Of a DNA stretch of 23,030 bases, positions 1 through 7,531 are shown piece by piece. The translations under genes and the position numbers were made by a program. Under the pieces are notes generated by a model. The model saw only the letters and a list, made by a program, of their open reading frames with translations. It had not been told where the DNA came from and ran no database searches. The stretch comes from JANNRA01 sp031401035 (GTDB taxonomy: Bacteria > Desulfobacterota > Binatia > HRBIN30 > CADEER01). The first letter of the stretch is position 1. Every line of letters starts with the position of its first letter. The stretch covers positions 1 through 23,030 of the forward strand of contig JANNRA010000138.1 in assembly GCA_031401035.1 (NCBI GenBank), written 5' to 3'.

Positions 1-1
1 G

Positions 2-157
2 AACCCGCCCACCTCGCTGCTGGCGACGATCACCTTCGACCTGTGCAGCGGCCAGCCGGCGCCAACCCTCAACGACCTCGCCTGCACGATTGAAGGCTGC
101 ACCGGCCTGGGCGGCAACCCCTTCGACGGCTGCTCCTGCACGGTGCGCCTGCCCTAG
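2..157 (+). CDS. C-terminal fragment of a cysteine-rich, probably secreted protein (partial)
   Basis: An open frame enters from the left edge and ends at a TAG at 155-157, giving the last 51 residues. The fragment has five cysteines, with a CTIEGCTGL segment and a GCSCTV segment close to the end, and is rich in Thr, Pro and Gly. Such closely spaced cysteines in a beta-rich tail suggest an extracytoplasmic protein stabilised by disulfides. It resembles the ends of cohesin-like or repeat-containing secreted proteins of deltaproteobacterial genomes, but this is only an impression. No catalytic motif is visible and the family cannot be named from the fragment. A strong hairpin follows 13 bases after the stop, which supports this being the true gene end. 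Confidence 0.6.
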   Translation, partial: NPPTSLLATITFDLCSGQPAPTLNDLACTIEGCTGLGGNPFDGCSCTVRLP

Positions 158-170
158 GACGGCACGGAAC

Positions 171-210
171 GCCGCGCTGCGAGCGAGGACGACGCCGCTC
201 GCAGCGCGGC
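171..210 (+). terminator. Strong stem-loop after the partial gene
   Basis: Bases 171-185 and 196-210 are perfect 15-nt inverted repeats separated by a 10-nt loop. The hairpin begins 13 bases after the stop of the upstream partial gene and lies about 145 bases before ppx. No T-run follows, so it is not a canonical intrinsic terminator. It may still act as a terminator-like or 3'-end stabilising structure. The rest of 158-356 holds nothing else I can support. Confidence 0.55.
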
Positions 211-356
211 GCGAGCCGTTCGGGACGACGGGGGGCGGCCGCAGCGGTCGCCCCCGCGCCGCACAGTCTGTCCGAGCCTTGATTCGCCTGGCCCGGCTGC
301 GAGCGCCGGGGCGCAGGGATTGCGGGGGCGCGGTAGAGGCGGTAGCCAGAGCGGAC

Positions 357-1892
357 ATGCGCATCGCGGCGGTCGACGTCGGTAGTAATTCGATCCACAT
401 GGTCGTCGCCCAGGTCGAGGCCGACGGCCGTTTCCGCGTCCTCGATCGCGCCAAGGACATGGTCCGCCTCGGCCGCAAGACCCTGAACAAGGGCAAGCTG
501 TCGGCCGAGGCGATCGACGCCGGCGTCCGCACCCTCGCCGCCTTCCGCACACTTGCCGAGCGGCAGGGGGTGTCGCGCATCACCGCCGTCGCCACCAGCG
601 CCGTGCGCGAGGCATCCAACGGCGGCGATTTCATCGAGCGGGTCGAGGCGGACGTCGGCCTGCGCGTCAAGGTCATCCCGGGCCGCGAGGAGGCTCGCCT
701 CATCTACCTCGGCGTCCGCCACGCCATCGACCTGTCGGGCAAGCCGACGCTGATCGTCGACATCGGCGGCGGCAGCGTCGAGTTCATCCTCACCGAGAAG
801 GGCGAGGCCGTCGCGCTGGAGAGCCACAAGATCGGCGTCGCCCGGCTGAGCGAGCGCTTCCTGGTCGGCGACCCACCCGAGGCGCGCGAGATCTCCGCTC
901 TCGATGCCTTCCTCGCCGACCAGCTCGACCCGATGCTGAGCGACTTCCGCTCGCACCGCGTGCGCCGCGTCGTCGGCACCTCGGGCACGATGCTCAACCT
1001 CATCGCCCTCGCCGGCCACCAGCGCGGCGAGCCGCCCGAGTTGCACCTGAACAATTTCACCGTCACCGGTGTGGAGATCGCCAAGCTGCGCCGCCTGCTG
1101 ACGCGCGCCGACCGCGACGAACGCCTGAAGCTGCGCGGCCTCGACGCCAAGCGCGTCGACCTCATCACCGCCGGCGCCGTCCTGACCGATTTCGTCCTGC
1201 AACGCCTCGGCGCCAAGCAGCTCGTCGCCTGCACCTGGGCCCTGCGCGAGGGCGTGCTGCTCGACTTCATCAGCCGCCATCGCAAGCACATCGAGGAGAA
1301 CGAGCGCTTCGGCACGCCGCGCGGCCGCAGCGTCGCACGCCTGGCGCGCCATCTCGGCGAAACCGGCGAGCACGGTCCGCGCATCGCCCGGTTGGCGCTG
1401 CGCCTGTTCGACCAGCTGGCGCCGCTGCTGCGCGTCGACGCCGGCGCCCGCGAACTGCTCGAGTACGCCGCCCTCCTGCACGACGTCGGCCACCACATCG
1501 ACCATGCCAACCACCATCGGCACTCGTACTACCTGATCACCAACGGCGAGTTGTTCGGCTTCGACCGCGAGGAACTCGAGATCATCGGCCTCGCCGCCCG
1601 CTACCACCGCAAGGCGGCGCCGAAGGCCACCGACGCCGAGTTCCGGCGCCTGCCGCAGAAGGCGAAGCACACGGTGCGGGCGTTGAGCGCGCTGCTGCGC
1701 ATCGCCGATGCCCTCGACCGCACGCACTACGGCGTCGTCCGCGACGTCGCGGTGGCGCGCCGCGGCGAGCGCGTCACCCTGCAACTCACCACGGCGGGCG
1801 ATGCCCAGCTGGAGCTGTGGGACGCCAAGCAGCGCGCTGGCCTCCTGCAGGACGTGCTCGGGCTCGCCGTCGACGTGCGCGTCAGCCCCTGA
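357..1892 (+). CDS. ppx: Exopolyphosphatase / pppGpp phosphohydrolase (Ppx/GppA family)
   Basis: Predicted to release phosphate from the ends of polyphosphate, or to convert pppGpp to ppGpp; sequence alone does not separate these activities. The 511-residue product starts with the ASKHA phosphate-1 motif (DVGSNS at residues 7-12), carries the conserved EEARLIY segment near 111-117, the phosphate-2 motif DIGGGS at 135-140 and the VVGTSGT adenosine-site motif. The C-terminal third has an HD-like helical domain around residues 365-430 with HDVGHH. This matches the full-length Ppx architecture (E. coli Ppx is 513 residues) and not the short, domain I-II form. The frame is open upstream to 90, but the family N-terminus fits the ATG at 357. 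The stop is 2 bases before the CYTH-CHAD start, so the two are surely co-transcribed, and together with the SixA-like gene they form a phosphate/polyphosphate cassette. No polyphosphate kinase gene is in the window. Confidence 0.93.
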   Translation: MRIAAVDVGSNSIHMVVAQVEADGRFRVLDRAKDMVRLGRKTLNKGKLSAEAIDAGVRTLAAFRTLAERQGVSRITAVATSAVREASNGGDFIERVEADVGLRVKVIPGREEARLIYLGVRHAIDLSGKPTLIVDIGGGSVEFILTEKGEAVALESHKIGVARLSERFLVGDPPEAREISALDAFLADQLDPMLSDFRSHRVRRVVGTSGTMLNLIALAGHQRGEPPELHLNNFTVTGVEIAKLRRLLTRADRDERLKLRGLDAKRVDLITAGAVLTDFVLQRLGAKQLVACTWALREGVLLDFISRHRKHIEENERFGTPRGRSVARLARHLGETGEHGPRIARLALRLFDQLAPLLRVDAGARELLEYAALLHDVGHHIDHANHHRHSYYLITNGELFGFDREELEIIGLAARYHRKAAPKATDAEFRRLPQKAKHTVRALSALLRIADALDRTHYGVVRDVAVARRGERVTLQLTTAGDAQLELWDAKQRAGLLQDVLGLAVDVRVSP

Positions 1893-1894
1893 CC

Positions 1895-3529
1895 ATGATC
1901 GACGACGCCATCCCCGACGAGGTCGAGGTCAAGCTCGAAGCGGCCGCCGCCGACACCCTGGTCGACATCGCCGCCCTGCGCGCCCTCGGCCCCTACCGGC
2001 TGCGGCCGCGGCGCACGCAGCATCTCGAGACCCTGTACCTCGACACGCCGGGCTTCGCGCTCGCCCGCGCCGGCGTCGCGCTGCGCGCGCGCCGCGTCGG
2101 GCGGCGCTGGGAGGCGACCGCGAAGTGGCCCGGCCGCGTCGTCGGCGCCTTGCACGAACGTCCGGAGCTCACCGTCCCTCTCGCGGCGCCACCGGCGGCG
2201 CCGTTCGTGCTGCCGGCGGGCCCACTGCACGAGCACCTGACACCGTACGTTCTCGGGCGCCCGTTGCAGCCGATCCTGCAGACCATCATCACGCGCCGCC
2301 TCGTCGACGTCCTGCCGGCGGACGGCCCCGCCGCGCCGCTGGCCGAGATCGCGCTCGACACGGTGCAATTGGCGCAGGCCGACGGCGCCCCGGTGGCGGC
2401 GGTGTACTGGGAAGTCGAGATCGAACAGCGCGGCGGCACTGCGCGCGACTGCCTCGCCGTCGCGCGCGCGCTGCGGGGCCGCTTCGGCCTGGTCACGTCG
2501 CGCGCCACCAAGTATGCGCGCGGCCTCGCCGCAGCGCACGGCGAGGCGGCGCCGAGCGGCGCCGGTCCACGCGCCATCGGCCTCGCCGACACCCTCGCCA
2601 GCGCGACGCGCGCGACGCTGGCGGCGCATCTGGCGGCGCTGCGCGCCGCCGAACCCGGCGCCCGCGCCGGGCGCGATCCCGAAGCGCTGCACGCCATGCG
2701 CGTCGCGCTGCGCCGCCTGCGCACCGCCCTGCGTCTCGGCGGCGACGCCCTGCCGGCCGGTCCGCGCGCCCGCCTCGCCAGCGAGCTCGGTTGGCTCGGC
2801 GGTGAACTCGGCCGTGTGCGCGACCTCGACGTCCAGCTCGCCCAACTCGACTGGCACCGCCTGCGCCTGGCGCCGGCGGCACGGCGGCCGCTCGACGGGT
2901 TCCGCCGCCACCTCGGCCGCGCCCGCATCGCCGCCCGCGCCGCGCTGGTGGTGGCGCTCGATACGCGCCGCTATACCGCCCTGTTGCTGGCGCTCGAGCG
3001 TACCGGCGTCGAGCCGCGGCGCCCGTCTGCCGGCGCCGCGGCCGAACCGATCGCGCGCGCCGGCCGGCGCGCCATCAAGCGTGCGATGCGCCGCCTCTTG
3101 GCGCGCGGCGCGGCGATCGACGAGCTGCCCGCCGCCGCCGACCTGCACGCGCTGCGCATCCGCGCCAAGCGCCTGCGCTACGTCCTCGAGGCGCTGAAGC
3201 CGATCACCGGGGCACCCGGCCGCCGCCTGGCGCGACAGCTGGCGCGCCTGCAGGACGTTCTCGGCCGCTTCAACGACGCCATGGTCGCCGCCGGCGTCGT
3301 CCGTGGCTATGTCGAGGCGCACGGCGACCGACTCGAGCGCGAGGTACGTGCGGCCCTGAGCGCCGTCGGCGACGCCGAGTTGCGGCGCGCCGGCGCCGCG
3401 CAGGCGCAATTCCACCGCGCCTGGGATCGCTTCGCCGGCAAGGCGACGCGGCGCCGCCGGCGCGCCCTGCTGGCGGCCCTGAAATCGGCGGCCGACGCGG
3501 ACCAGGCCGCGCCAGTCCGGAGCGCCTGA
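1895..3529 (+). CDS. CYTH and CHAD domain-containing protein
   Basis: Two-domain protein of 544 residues. The N-terminal CYTH domain (about 1-205) has the ExExK signature (E9, E11, K13) of triphosphate-tunnel enzymes, which hydrolyse tripolyphosphate, thiamine triphosphate or related substrates, and further charged strands such as YWEVEIE near 171-177. The C-terminal CHAD domain (about 225-535) is helical, with the two characteristic His-containing basic helices, EALHAMRVALRRLR near 263-276 and LHALRIRAKRLR near 417-428. CHAD domains bind polyphosphate in the studied cases. The ATG at 1895 was chosen because it precedes the CYTH signature directly and sits 2 bases after the ppx stop; the open frame continues back to 1817 but lies inside ppx. 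The position between ppx and a SixA-like phosphatase strongly suggests polyphosphate binding or turnover, by inference. The substrate is unknown. Confidence 0.93.
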   Translation: MIDDAIPDEVEVKLEAAAADTLVDIAALRALGPYRLRPRRTQHLETLYLDTPGFALARAGVALRARRVGRRWEATAKWPGRVVGALHERPELTVPLAAPPAAPFVLPAGPLHEHLTPYVLGRPLQPILQTIITRRLVDVLPADGPAAPLAEIALDTVQLAQADGAPVAAVYWEVEIEQRGGTARDCLAVARALRGRFGLVTSRATKYARGLAAAHGEAAPSGAGPRAIGLADTLASATRATLAAHLAALRAAEPGARAGRDPEALHAMRVALRRLRTALRLGGDALPAGPRARLASELGWLGGELGRVRDLDVQLAQLDWHRLRLAPAARRPLDGFRRHLGRARIAARAALVVALDTRRYTALLLALERTGVEPRRPSAGAAAEPIARAGRRAIKRAMRRLLARGAAIDELPAAADLHALRIRAKRLRYVLEALKPITGAPGRRLARQLARLQDVLGRFNDAMVAAGVVRGYVEAHGDRLEREVRAALSAVGDAELRRAGAAQAQFHRAWDRFAGKATRRRRRALLAALKSAADADQAAPVRSA

Positions 3530-3533
3530 TGCC

Positions 3534-4052
3534 ATGCCGCACACGCTCTACCTGATGCGCCACGGCATCGCCGAGGATCCCGGACCGGGGCTGTCCGACG
3601 CGCAGCGTGCGCTGACCGCCGAGGGCGTCGCCAAGACCAGACGCGTCGCGCAGGGTCTGGCCGGACTCGGCGTGCGTCCGGACGTCGTCCTCGCCAGCCC
3701 GCTGCGACGCGCCGCCGAGACGGCGCGCATCGTCGCCGAGGTCCTCGGACTGGCGCCGGTAACCAACTACCCCGCGCTCGCCGCCGGGGCGACGCCAGAA
3801 GCCATCCTCGACGGCCTGCGCCCATGGCGGCGCAGCGAGCAGCTGCTGCTGGTCGGTCACCAACCCGACCTCGGCGCCCTCGCCTCCTACCTCCTCACCG
3901 GCACCGCCGAGCGGGCCCAGCTGCCGTTCAAGAAGGCCGCCGTGGCGGCCATCGCGGTCGGCGACCTGCCGCCGACCGCGCTCGGCAGCCTGGAATGGTT
4001 CCTGCCGCCGACGGCGCTGCGCGCCATCGCCGATGGCCAGAAATCACGCTGA
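3534..4052 (+). CDS. sixA: SixA-like phosphohistidine phosphatase (histidine phosphatase superfamily)
   Basis: 172-residue histidine phosphatase. The RHG motif (R9-H10-G11) supplies the nucleophilic histidine, R59 in SPLRRAAET is the usual second phosphate-binding arginine, and H109 in LVGHQPDLG is the second catalytic histidine. The small size without an insertion domain is that of SixA, which in E. coli removes phosphate from histidine on phosphotransfer proteins. The start is the ATG 4 bases after the CYTH-CHAD stop. SixA-like genes frequently sit next to CHAD and Ppx genes, so this member may act on phospho-His, or on phosphate chains held by CHAD. The second possibility is inference. The domain call is firm and the physiological substrate is open. 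Confidence 0.9.
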   Translation: MPHTLYLMRHGIAEDPGPGLSDAQRALTAEGVAKTRRVAQGLAGLGVRPDVVLASPLRRAAETARIVAEVLGLAPVTNYPALAAGATPEAILDGLRPWRRSEQLLLVGHQPDLGALASYLLTGTAERAQLPFKKAAVAAIAVGDLPPTALGSLEWFLPPTALRAIADGQKSR

Positions 4053-4197
4053 CCGGCGCCATCTGCTGCTTCCCGGCATTGCCGTTCGGACTGCCCAGAA
4101 GCCGATTCGGGAAGAAATCCGGCCGGCCGGCGTCTGCGTACAGCAAGCGGCGGAACTTTTTGCCGATTGCGTTCATCCCTGGGGTGAGAGGTGCATC

Positions 4198-4653
4198 GTG
4201 GACATGGTCCAGGAATCCGAACAAACCGACAGTAACCGCGGCGCCGCGCACACGGCGCATACCGGCCAGGCGCGGCAGGCCGATACCGACGTCATCCTCC
4301 CGGCGCAGTTCTTCGCCGCCCCGGCCGACCCCCGCAGTGAACCCGAGCGGCGCCTGCTGGTGGCAGTGCTCGAGGAAGCGATCGGCAGCGTGCTCGCCGG
4401 TAGCGGCGAGGTGACGGCCGAGCGGCGCGCCGTCGCGCGCGAGGCCGAGCGCTGGTTCGCCAGCGACGAGCATGCCGGGCCGTTCGCCTTCGCCTCGATC
4501 TGCGACGTCCTCGACATCGACCCGACGCGGGTGCGCGAAACGGTCGCCGCCTGGCGAACCCGCCGACGCGCCTTCCGGCGACCGCGCCTGCAGGCCGGCC
4601 CCGGTCGCCATCAGGTGCAGGACGCGGCACGGCGCGACCGCCGTGCCGCGTAA
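4198..4653 (+). CDS. Small conserved-looking protein of unknown function upstream of glgC
   Basis: 151 residues from a GTG at 4198, preceded by a purine-rich GAGAGG about 5 bases upstream; the next in-frame ATG is at 4204. The frame is open back to 4033, but the upstream part overlaps the end of sixA and reads as non-coding. The first 45 residues are polar and low in complexity. The core (about 48-121) is predicted helical: EPERRLLVAVLEEAIGSVL, an EAERWF segment, then PFAFASICDVLDIDPTRVRETVAAW, and finally a basic tail. This layout resembles small hypothetical proteins of deltaproteobacteria in which an acidic helix is followed by a PFSFENIC-like helix-turn-helix-type segment. I recognise the pattern but not a function. 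The last segment could be a small DNA-binding fold, by weak inference. It lies 42 bases before glgC, with two hairpins in the gap. Confidence 0.7.
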   Translation: MDMVQESEQTDSNRGAAHTAHTGQARQADTDVILPAQFFAAPADPRSEPERRLLVAVLEEAIGSVLAGSGEVTAERRAVAREAERWFASDEHAGPFAFASICDVLDIDPTRVRETVAAWRTRRRAFRRPRLQAGPGRHQVQDAARRDRRAA

Positions 4654-4694
4654 GCGTGGCTTGAAAAGGCCACGCCCTCCTGCAAGATCGCAGG
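4654..4694 (+). promoter_or_regulatory. glgC: Tandem hairpins abutting the glgC start codon
   Basis: GCGTGGC (4654-4660) pairs with GCCACGC (4669-4675) around an 8-nt A-rich loop, and CCTGC (4679-4683) pairs with GCAGG (4690-4694) around a 6-nt loop. The second hairpin would bury the only purine-rich stretch (GCAGG) before the GTG at 4696. The first could end transcription of the upstream gene, though no T-run follows. A role in limiting glgC expression is inference. Confidence 0.4.
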
Positions 4695-4695
4695 C

Positions 4696-6033
4696 GTGAT
4701 CGACGTCCTGGTGATGATCCTGGCCGGCGGGAGGGGCGAACGGCTCTACCCGCTGACGCGCGATCGCGCCAAGCCGGCGGTCCCCTTCGGCGGTCGCTAC
4801 CGCATCATCGACTTCGCCCTCAGCAACTTCATCAACAGCGGTTTCTTCCGCATCAAGGTGCTCTCGCAATACCGCAGCAATTCGCTCCTGATCCACCTGG
4901 CGCGCGGCTACAACTTCGGCTCGCTGGCCGAGCACTATGTGGACCCCATCCCCGCCCACCAGGGCGTCGGCGAGATGGGCTGGTACGCCGGCACCGCCGA
5001 TGCGATCCACCAGAACCTCAGCATCGTCCAGGACGAGCTGCCGCAGGACGTCGCGGTGTTCGGCGGCGACCACATCTACAAGATGGACGTGCGGCAGATG
5101 ATGGACTTCCATCGCGAGCGGCACGCCGGCTGCACCGTCGCCGCCCTGCCCTTCGACCGGCGCGAGGCGGCGGGGCAGTTCGGCATCATCGAGGTCGACG
5201 AGCAATGGCGCATCGTCGGCTTCGAGGAGAAGCCGGCCGACCCCAAGCCGATCCCCGGCGACCCCAGCAAGGCGCTGGTCTCGATGGGCAACTACGTGTT
5301 CAACACCGAAGTGCTCGAGGATGTCCTCGGCCGCGACCACGCCGACGCCAACTCCTCGCACGACTTCGGCAAGGACGTGATCCCGGCGATGATCGATCGC
5401 TACCCCCTGTACGCCTACAACTTCCTCGACAACGTCGTCCCCGGCGAGGGCGAGCGCGAACGCGGCTACTGGCGCGACGTCGGCACCATCGACACCTTCT
5501 TCGCCGCCAACATGGACCTGCGCAGCGTCTCGCCGATGCTCAACCTGTACAATCACGCCTGGCCGGTGCGTTCGGCGATGCTGCAGTACCCGCCGGTGAA
5601 GTTCGTCTTCGACACCGATGGGCGCTGCGGCCATGCCGTCAACAGCATCATCGCCAACGGCGCCATCATCTCCGGCGGGCGCGTCTGCGACTCGGTCGTC
5701 TTCAACAACGTCTTCGTGCACAGCTTCTGCGACATCGACGAGTCGATCCTCATGCAGGGCGGCAACATCGGCCGCAGCGTCCGCCTGCGGCGCGTCATCT
5801 GCGACAAGTACGTCACCATCGAGGACGGCACGGTCATCGGCGAGGATGCGCAGGCCGACGCGGCGCGCTTCCTCGTCAGCCCGGGCGGCGTCGTGGTCAT
5901 CCCCAAGGGCGCCGTCGTGCCGCGCGAGGGGCCGCTGCAGCAGCGCACCTCCCTGCCGCCGCCGGGCAGCATCCAGCCGCGTATCCACGAGCCCGGTTCG
6001 GTGAAGATCACCCCCGAGACCCTCGAGAGCTGA
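4696..6033 (+). CDS. glgC: Glucose-1-phosphate adenylyltransferase (ADP-glucose pyrophosphorylase)
   Basis: Makes ADP-glucose from glucose-1-phosphate and ATP, the committed step of bacterial glycogen synthesis. The 445-residue product has the nucleotide-binding signature ILAGGRGERLYPLT (8-21) and the RAKPAVPFGG loop, then RYRIIDFALSN, an FEEKPAD segment with the sugar-phosphate-binding lysine, and a C-terminal left-handed beta-helix region (about 300-430). Length and order match the E. coli enzyme (431 residues). The position of the E. coli fructose-1,6-bisphosphate lysine (K39, in GGKFRIIDF) is an arginine here (GGRYRIIDF), so the allosteric response may differ. The start is a GTG at 4696; an ATG at 4714 would cut into the first strand. 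The stop lies 4 bases before glgA, so the two are one operon. Confidence 0.96.
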   Translation: MIDVLVMILAGGRGERLYPLTRDRAKPAVPFGGRYRIIDFALSNFINSGFFRIKVLSQYRSNSLLIHLARGYNFGSLAEHYVDPIPAHQGVGEMGWYAGTADAIHQNLSIVQDELPQDVAVFGGDHIYKMDVRQMMDFHRERHAGCTVAALPFDRREAAGQFGIIEVDEQWRIVGFEEKPADPKPIPGDPSKALVSMGNYVFNTEVLEDVLGRDHADANSSHDFGKDVIPAMIDRYPLYAYNFLDNVVPGEGERERGYWRDVGTIDTFFAANMDLRSVSPMLNLYNHAWPVRSAMLQYPPVKFVFDTDGRCGHAVNSIIANGAIISGGRVCDSVVFNNVFVHSFCDIDESILMQGGNIGRSVRLRRVICDKYVTIEDGTVIGEDAQADAARFLVSPGGVVVIPKGAVVPREGPLQQRTSLPPPGSIQPRIHEPGSVKITPETLES

Positions 6034-6037
6034 GCGG

Positions 6038-7531
6038 GTGCGCGTCACCTTCGTCACCTCGGAGGTGCGCCCGTTCAGCCAGACCGGCGGACTCGCCGAC
6101 GTCTCCGCCGCGCTGCCCGCTGCGCTCGCCGCGCTCGGCTGCGACATGACGGTGATCAGCCCGCTGTACCGCAGCACCGCCGCGGCGCTCGCCGCCGCTG
6201 GCGTGCCGCTCGAGGAACTGGCGGCGCCGCCGGTGCGCATCGCCGGCATCGATCAGCCGGTCCGCGCGCGTGTGACGAGGCGCGATGGCTGCCGCCTCGC
6301 CTTCGTCGCGCACGACGCCTTCTACGATCGGCCGGGGCTCTATGGCGCCCCCGGCGGCGACGACTATCCCGATCACGTCGCGCGCTTCGGGCACCTCTGC
6401 GCCGCCGCGCTGCGCCTCGCCGGCACGCAGAGCTGGGCGGACATCTTCCACTGCAACGACTGGCAGACCGCGCTGCTGCCGGTCTATCTGCGCGCCGCCG
6501 GTCCGCCCGGCGCCGCGCCGGCCGCGCCCAGCGTGTTCACCGTCCACAACCTCGCCTACCAGGGCCATGCCACGGCCGCCGACCTGCGCACCGCCGGCCT
6601 GGACGCGAGTTGGTTCCACCCCGGCGCGCTCGAATACTGGGGCGGCGTGAACCTGATGAAGGGGGGCCTGATCTTTGCCGATGCCCTGACCACCGTCTCG
6701 CCGTCCTACGCCGAGGAGATCCAGACCCCCGCGGCCGGGTGCGGCCTCGACGGCGTCCTGCGCGCCCAGCGCGAGAAACTGCGCGGCATCCTCAACGGCA
6801 TCGACGTGGCCAGTTGGAACCCCGCCGACGACGCGCATATCGCGGCGCCGTTCAGCGCGCGCGATCTGACCGGCAAGGCCCACTGCAAGCGCGCCCTACA
6901 GGAACGCAGCGGCCTGCCGATCGCGCCGGGAACCTTCCTGCTCGCCGCAATCGGCCGCTTCGACCGGCAGAAGGGGCTGCCGCTGGTCTGCGACGCCTTT
7001 CGCCTGCTGGCGCCGCTCGGTCCGCAACTCGTCATCCTCGGCTCCGGCGACGCCGGCATCGAGGCGCAGGCGCGGGCCCTGGCCGCCGCCTTCCCCGCCC
7101 AGGTGTCGCTCACCGTCGGCTTCGACGAGGCACTGGCGCACCAGATCGAGGCCGGCGCCGATGCTTTTCTGATGCCCAGCGCCTACGAACCCTGCGGTCT
7201 GAATCAGATGTACAGTCAACGCTACGGTACGGTGCCGATCGTGCACGCCACCGGCGGCCTGCAAGACACCGTCGTCGACGCCACCGCCGAGCACCTCGCC
7301 GCCGGGACGGCCTCGGGGTTCCGCTTCGATGTCTTCGACAGTGCCCACCTCGCCGAGGCGACGCTGCGCGCCTGGCGCCTGTACGATGGCGCGCCCGACG
7401 CCTGGCGCGGCCTCGCCGCCGCCTGCATGCGCCTCGACCACTCGTGGACGCGCAGCGCGCGCGCCTACCTGGACCTCTATCGGGAACTGCGGCGTCCCGC
7501 CGCGGTCGCGCCCGAAAGCATCGGGGCATGA
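6038..7531 (+). CDS. glgA: Glycogen synthase, ADP-glucose type (GT5)
   Basis: Transfers glucose from ADP-glucose to the non-reducing end of an alpha-1,4-glucan. The 497-residue product has the GT-B fold pieces in order: VTSEVRPFSQTGGLADV at the N-terminus, HCNDWQTALLP and TVHNLAYQG in the first domain, IGRFDRQKGLPLV at the ADP-glucose phosphate site, and PSAYEPCGLNQMYSQRYGT with the conserved EPCGL glutamate in the second domain. The canonical KxGGL lysine (K15 in E. coli) is a glutamine here, Q15, read directly from the CAG codon near 6080. The GTG at 6038 gives the family N-terminus at the expected position. The stop overlaps the rsmH ATG by four bases. No branching enzyme or phosphorylase gene is present in the window. 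Confidence 0.95.
   Translation: MRVTFVTSEVRPFSQTGGLADVSAALPAALAALGCDMTVISPLYRSTAAALAAAGVPLEELAAPPVRIAGIDQPVRARVTRRDGCRLAFVAHDAFYDRPGLYGAPGGDDYPDHVARFGHLCAAALRLAGTQSWADIFHCNDWQTALLPVYLRAAGPPGAAPAAPSVFTVHNLAYQGHATAADLRTAGLDASWFHPGALEYWGGVNLMKGGLIFADALTTVSPSYAEEIQTPAAGCGLDGVLRAQREKLRGILNGIDVASWNPADDAHIAAPFSARDLTGKAHCKRALQERSGLPIAPGTFLLAAIGRFDRQKGLPLVCDAFRLLAPLGPQLVILGSGDAGIEAQARALAAAFPAQVSLTVGFDEALAHQIEAGADAFLMPSAYEPCGLNQMYSQRYGTVPIVHATGGLQDTVVDATAEHLAAGTASGFRFDVFDSAHLAEATLRAWRLYDGAPDAWRGLAAACMRLDHSWTRSARAYLDLYRELRRPAAVAPESIGA

Noticed and set aside
90..356. N-terminal extension of ppx in the open frame from 90
   Set aside because: It overlaps the upstream gene end and the 171-210 hairpin, and family members begin at the DVGSNS region, which fits the ATG at 357.
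69..1784. 571-codon minus frame opposite ppx, and the similar 1727-3544 frame opposite CYTH-CHAD
   Set aside because: Both mirror well-recognised plus-strand proteins and have no family features of their own.
3928..6249. 773-codon open frame on the minus strand opposite sixA, the small unknown gene and glgC
   Set aside because: It is antisense to firmly identified genes, spans several of their boundaries and has a low-complexity Ala/Asp/Val-rich product. High G+C removes stop codons in the antisense frames.
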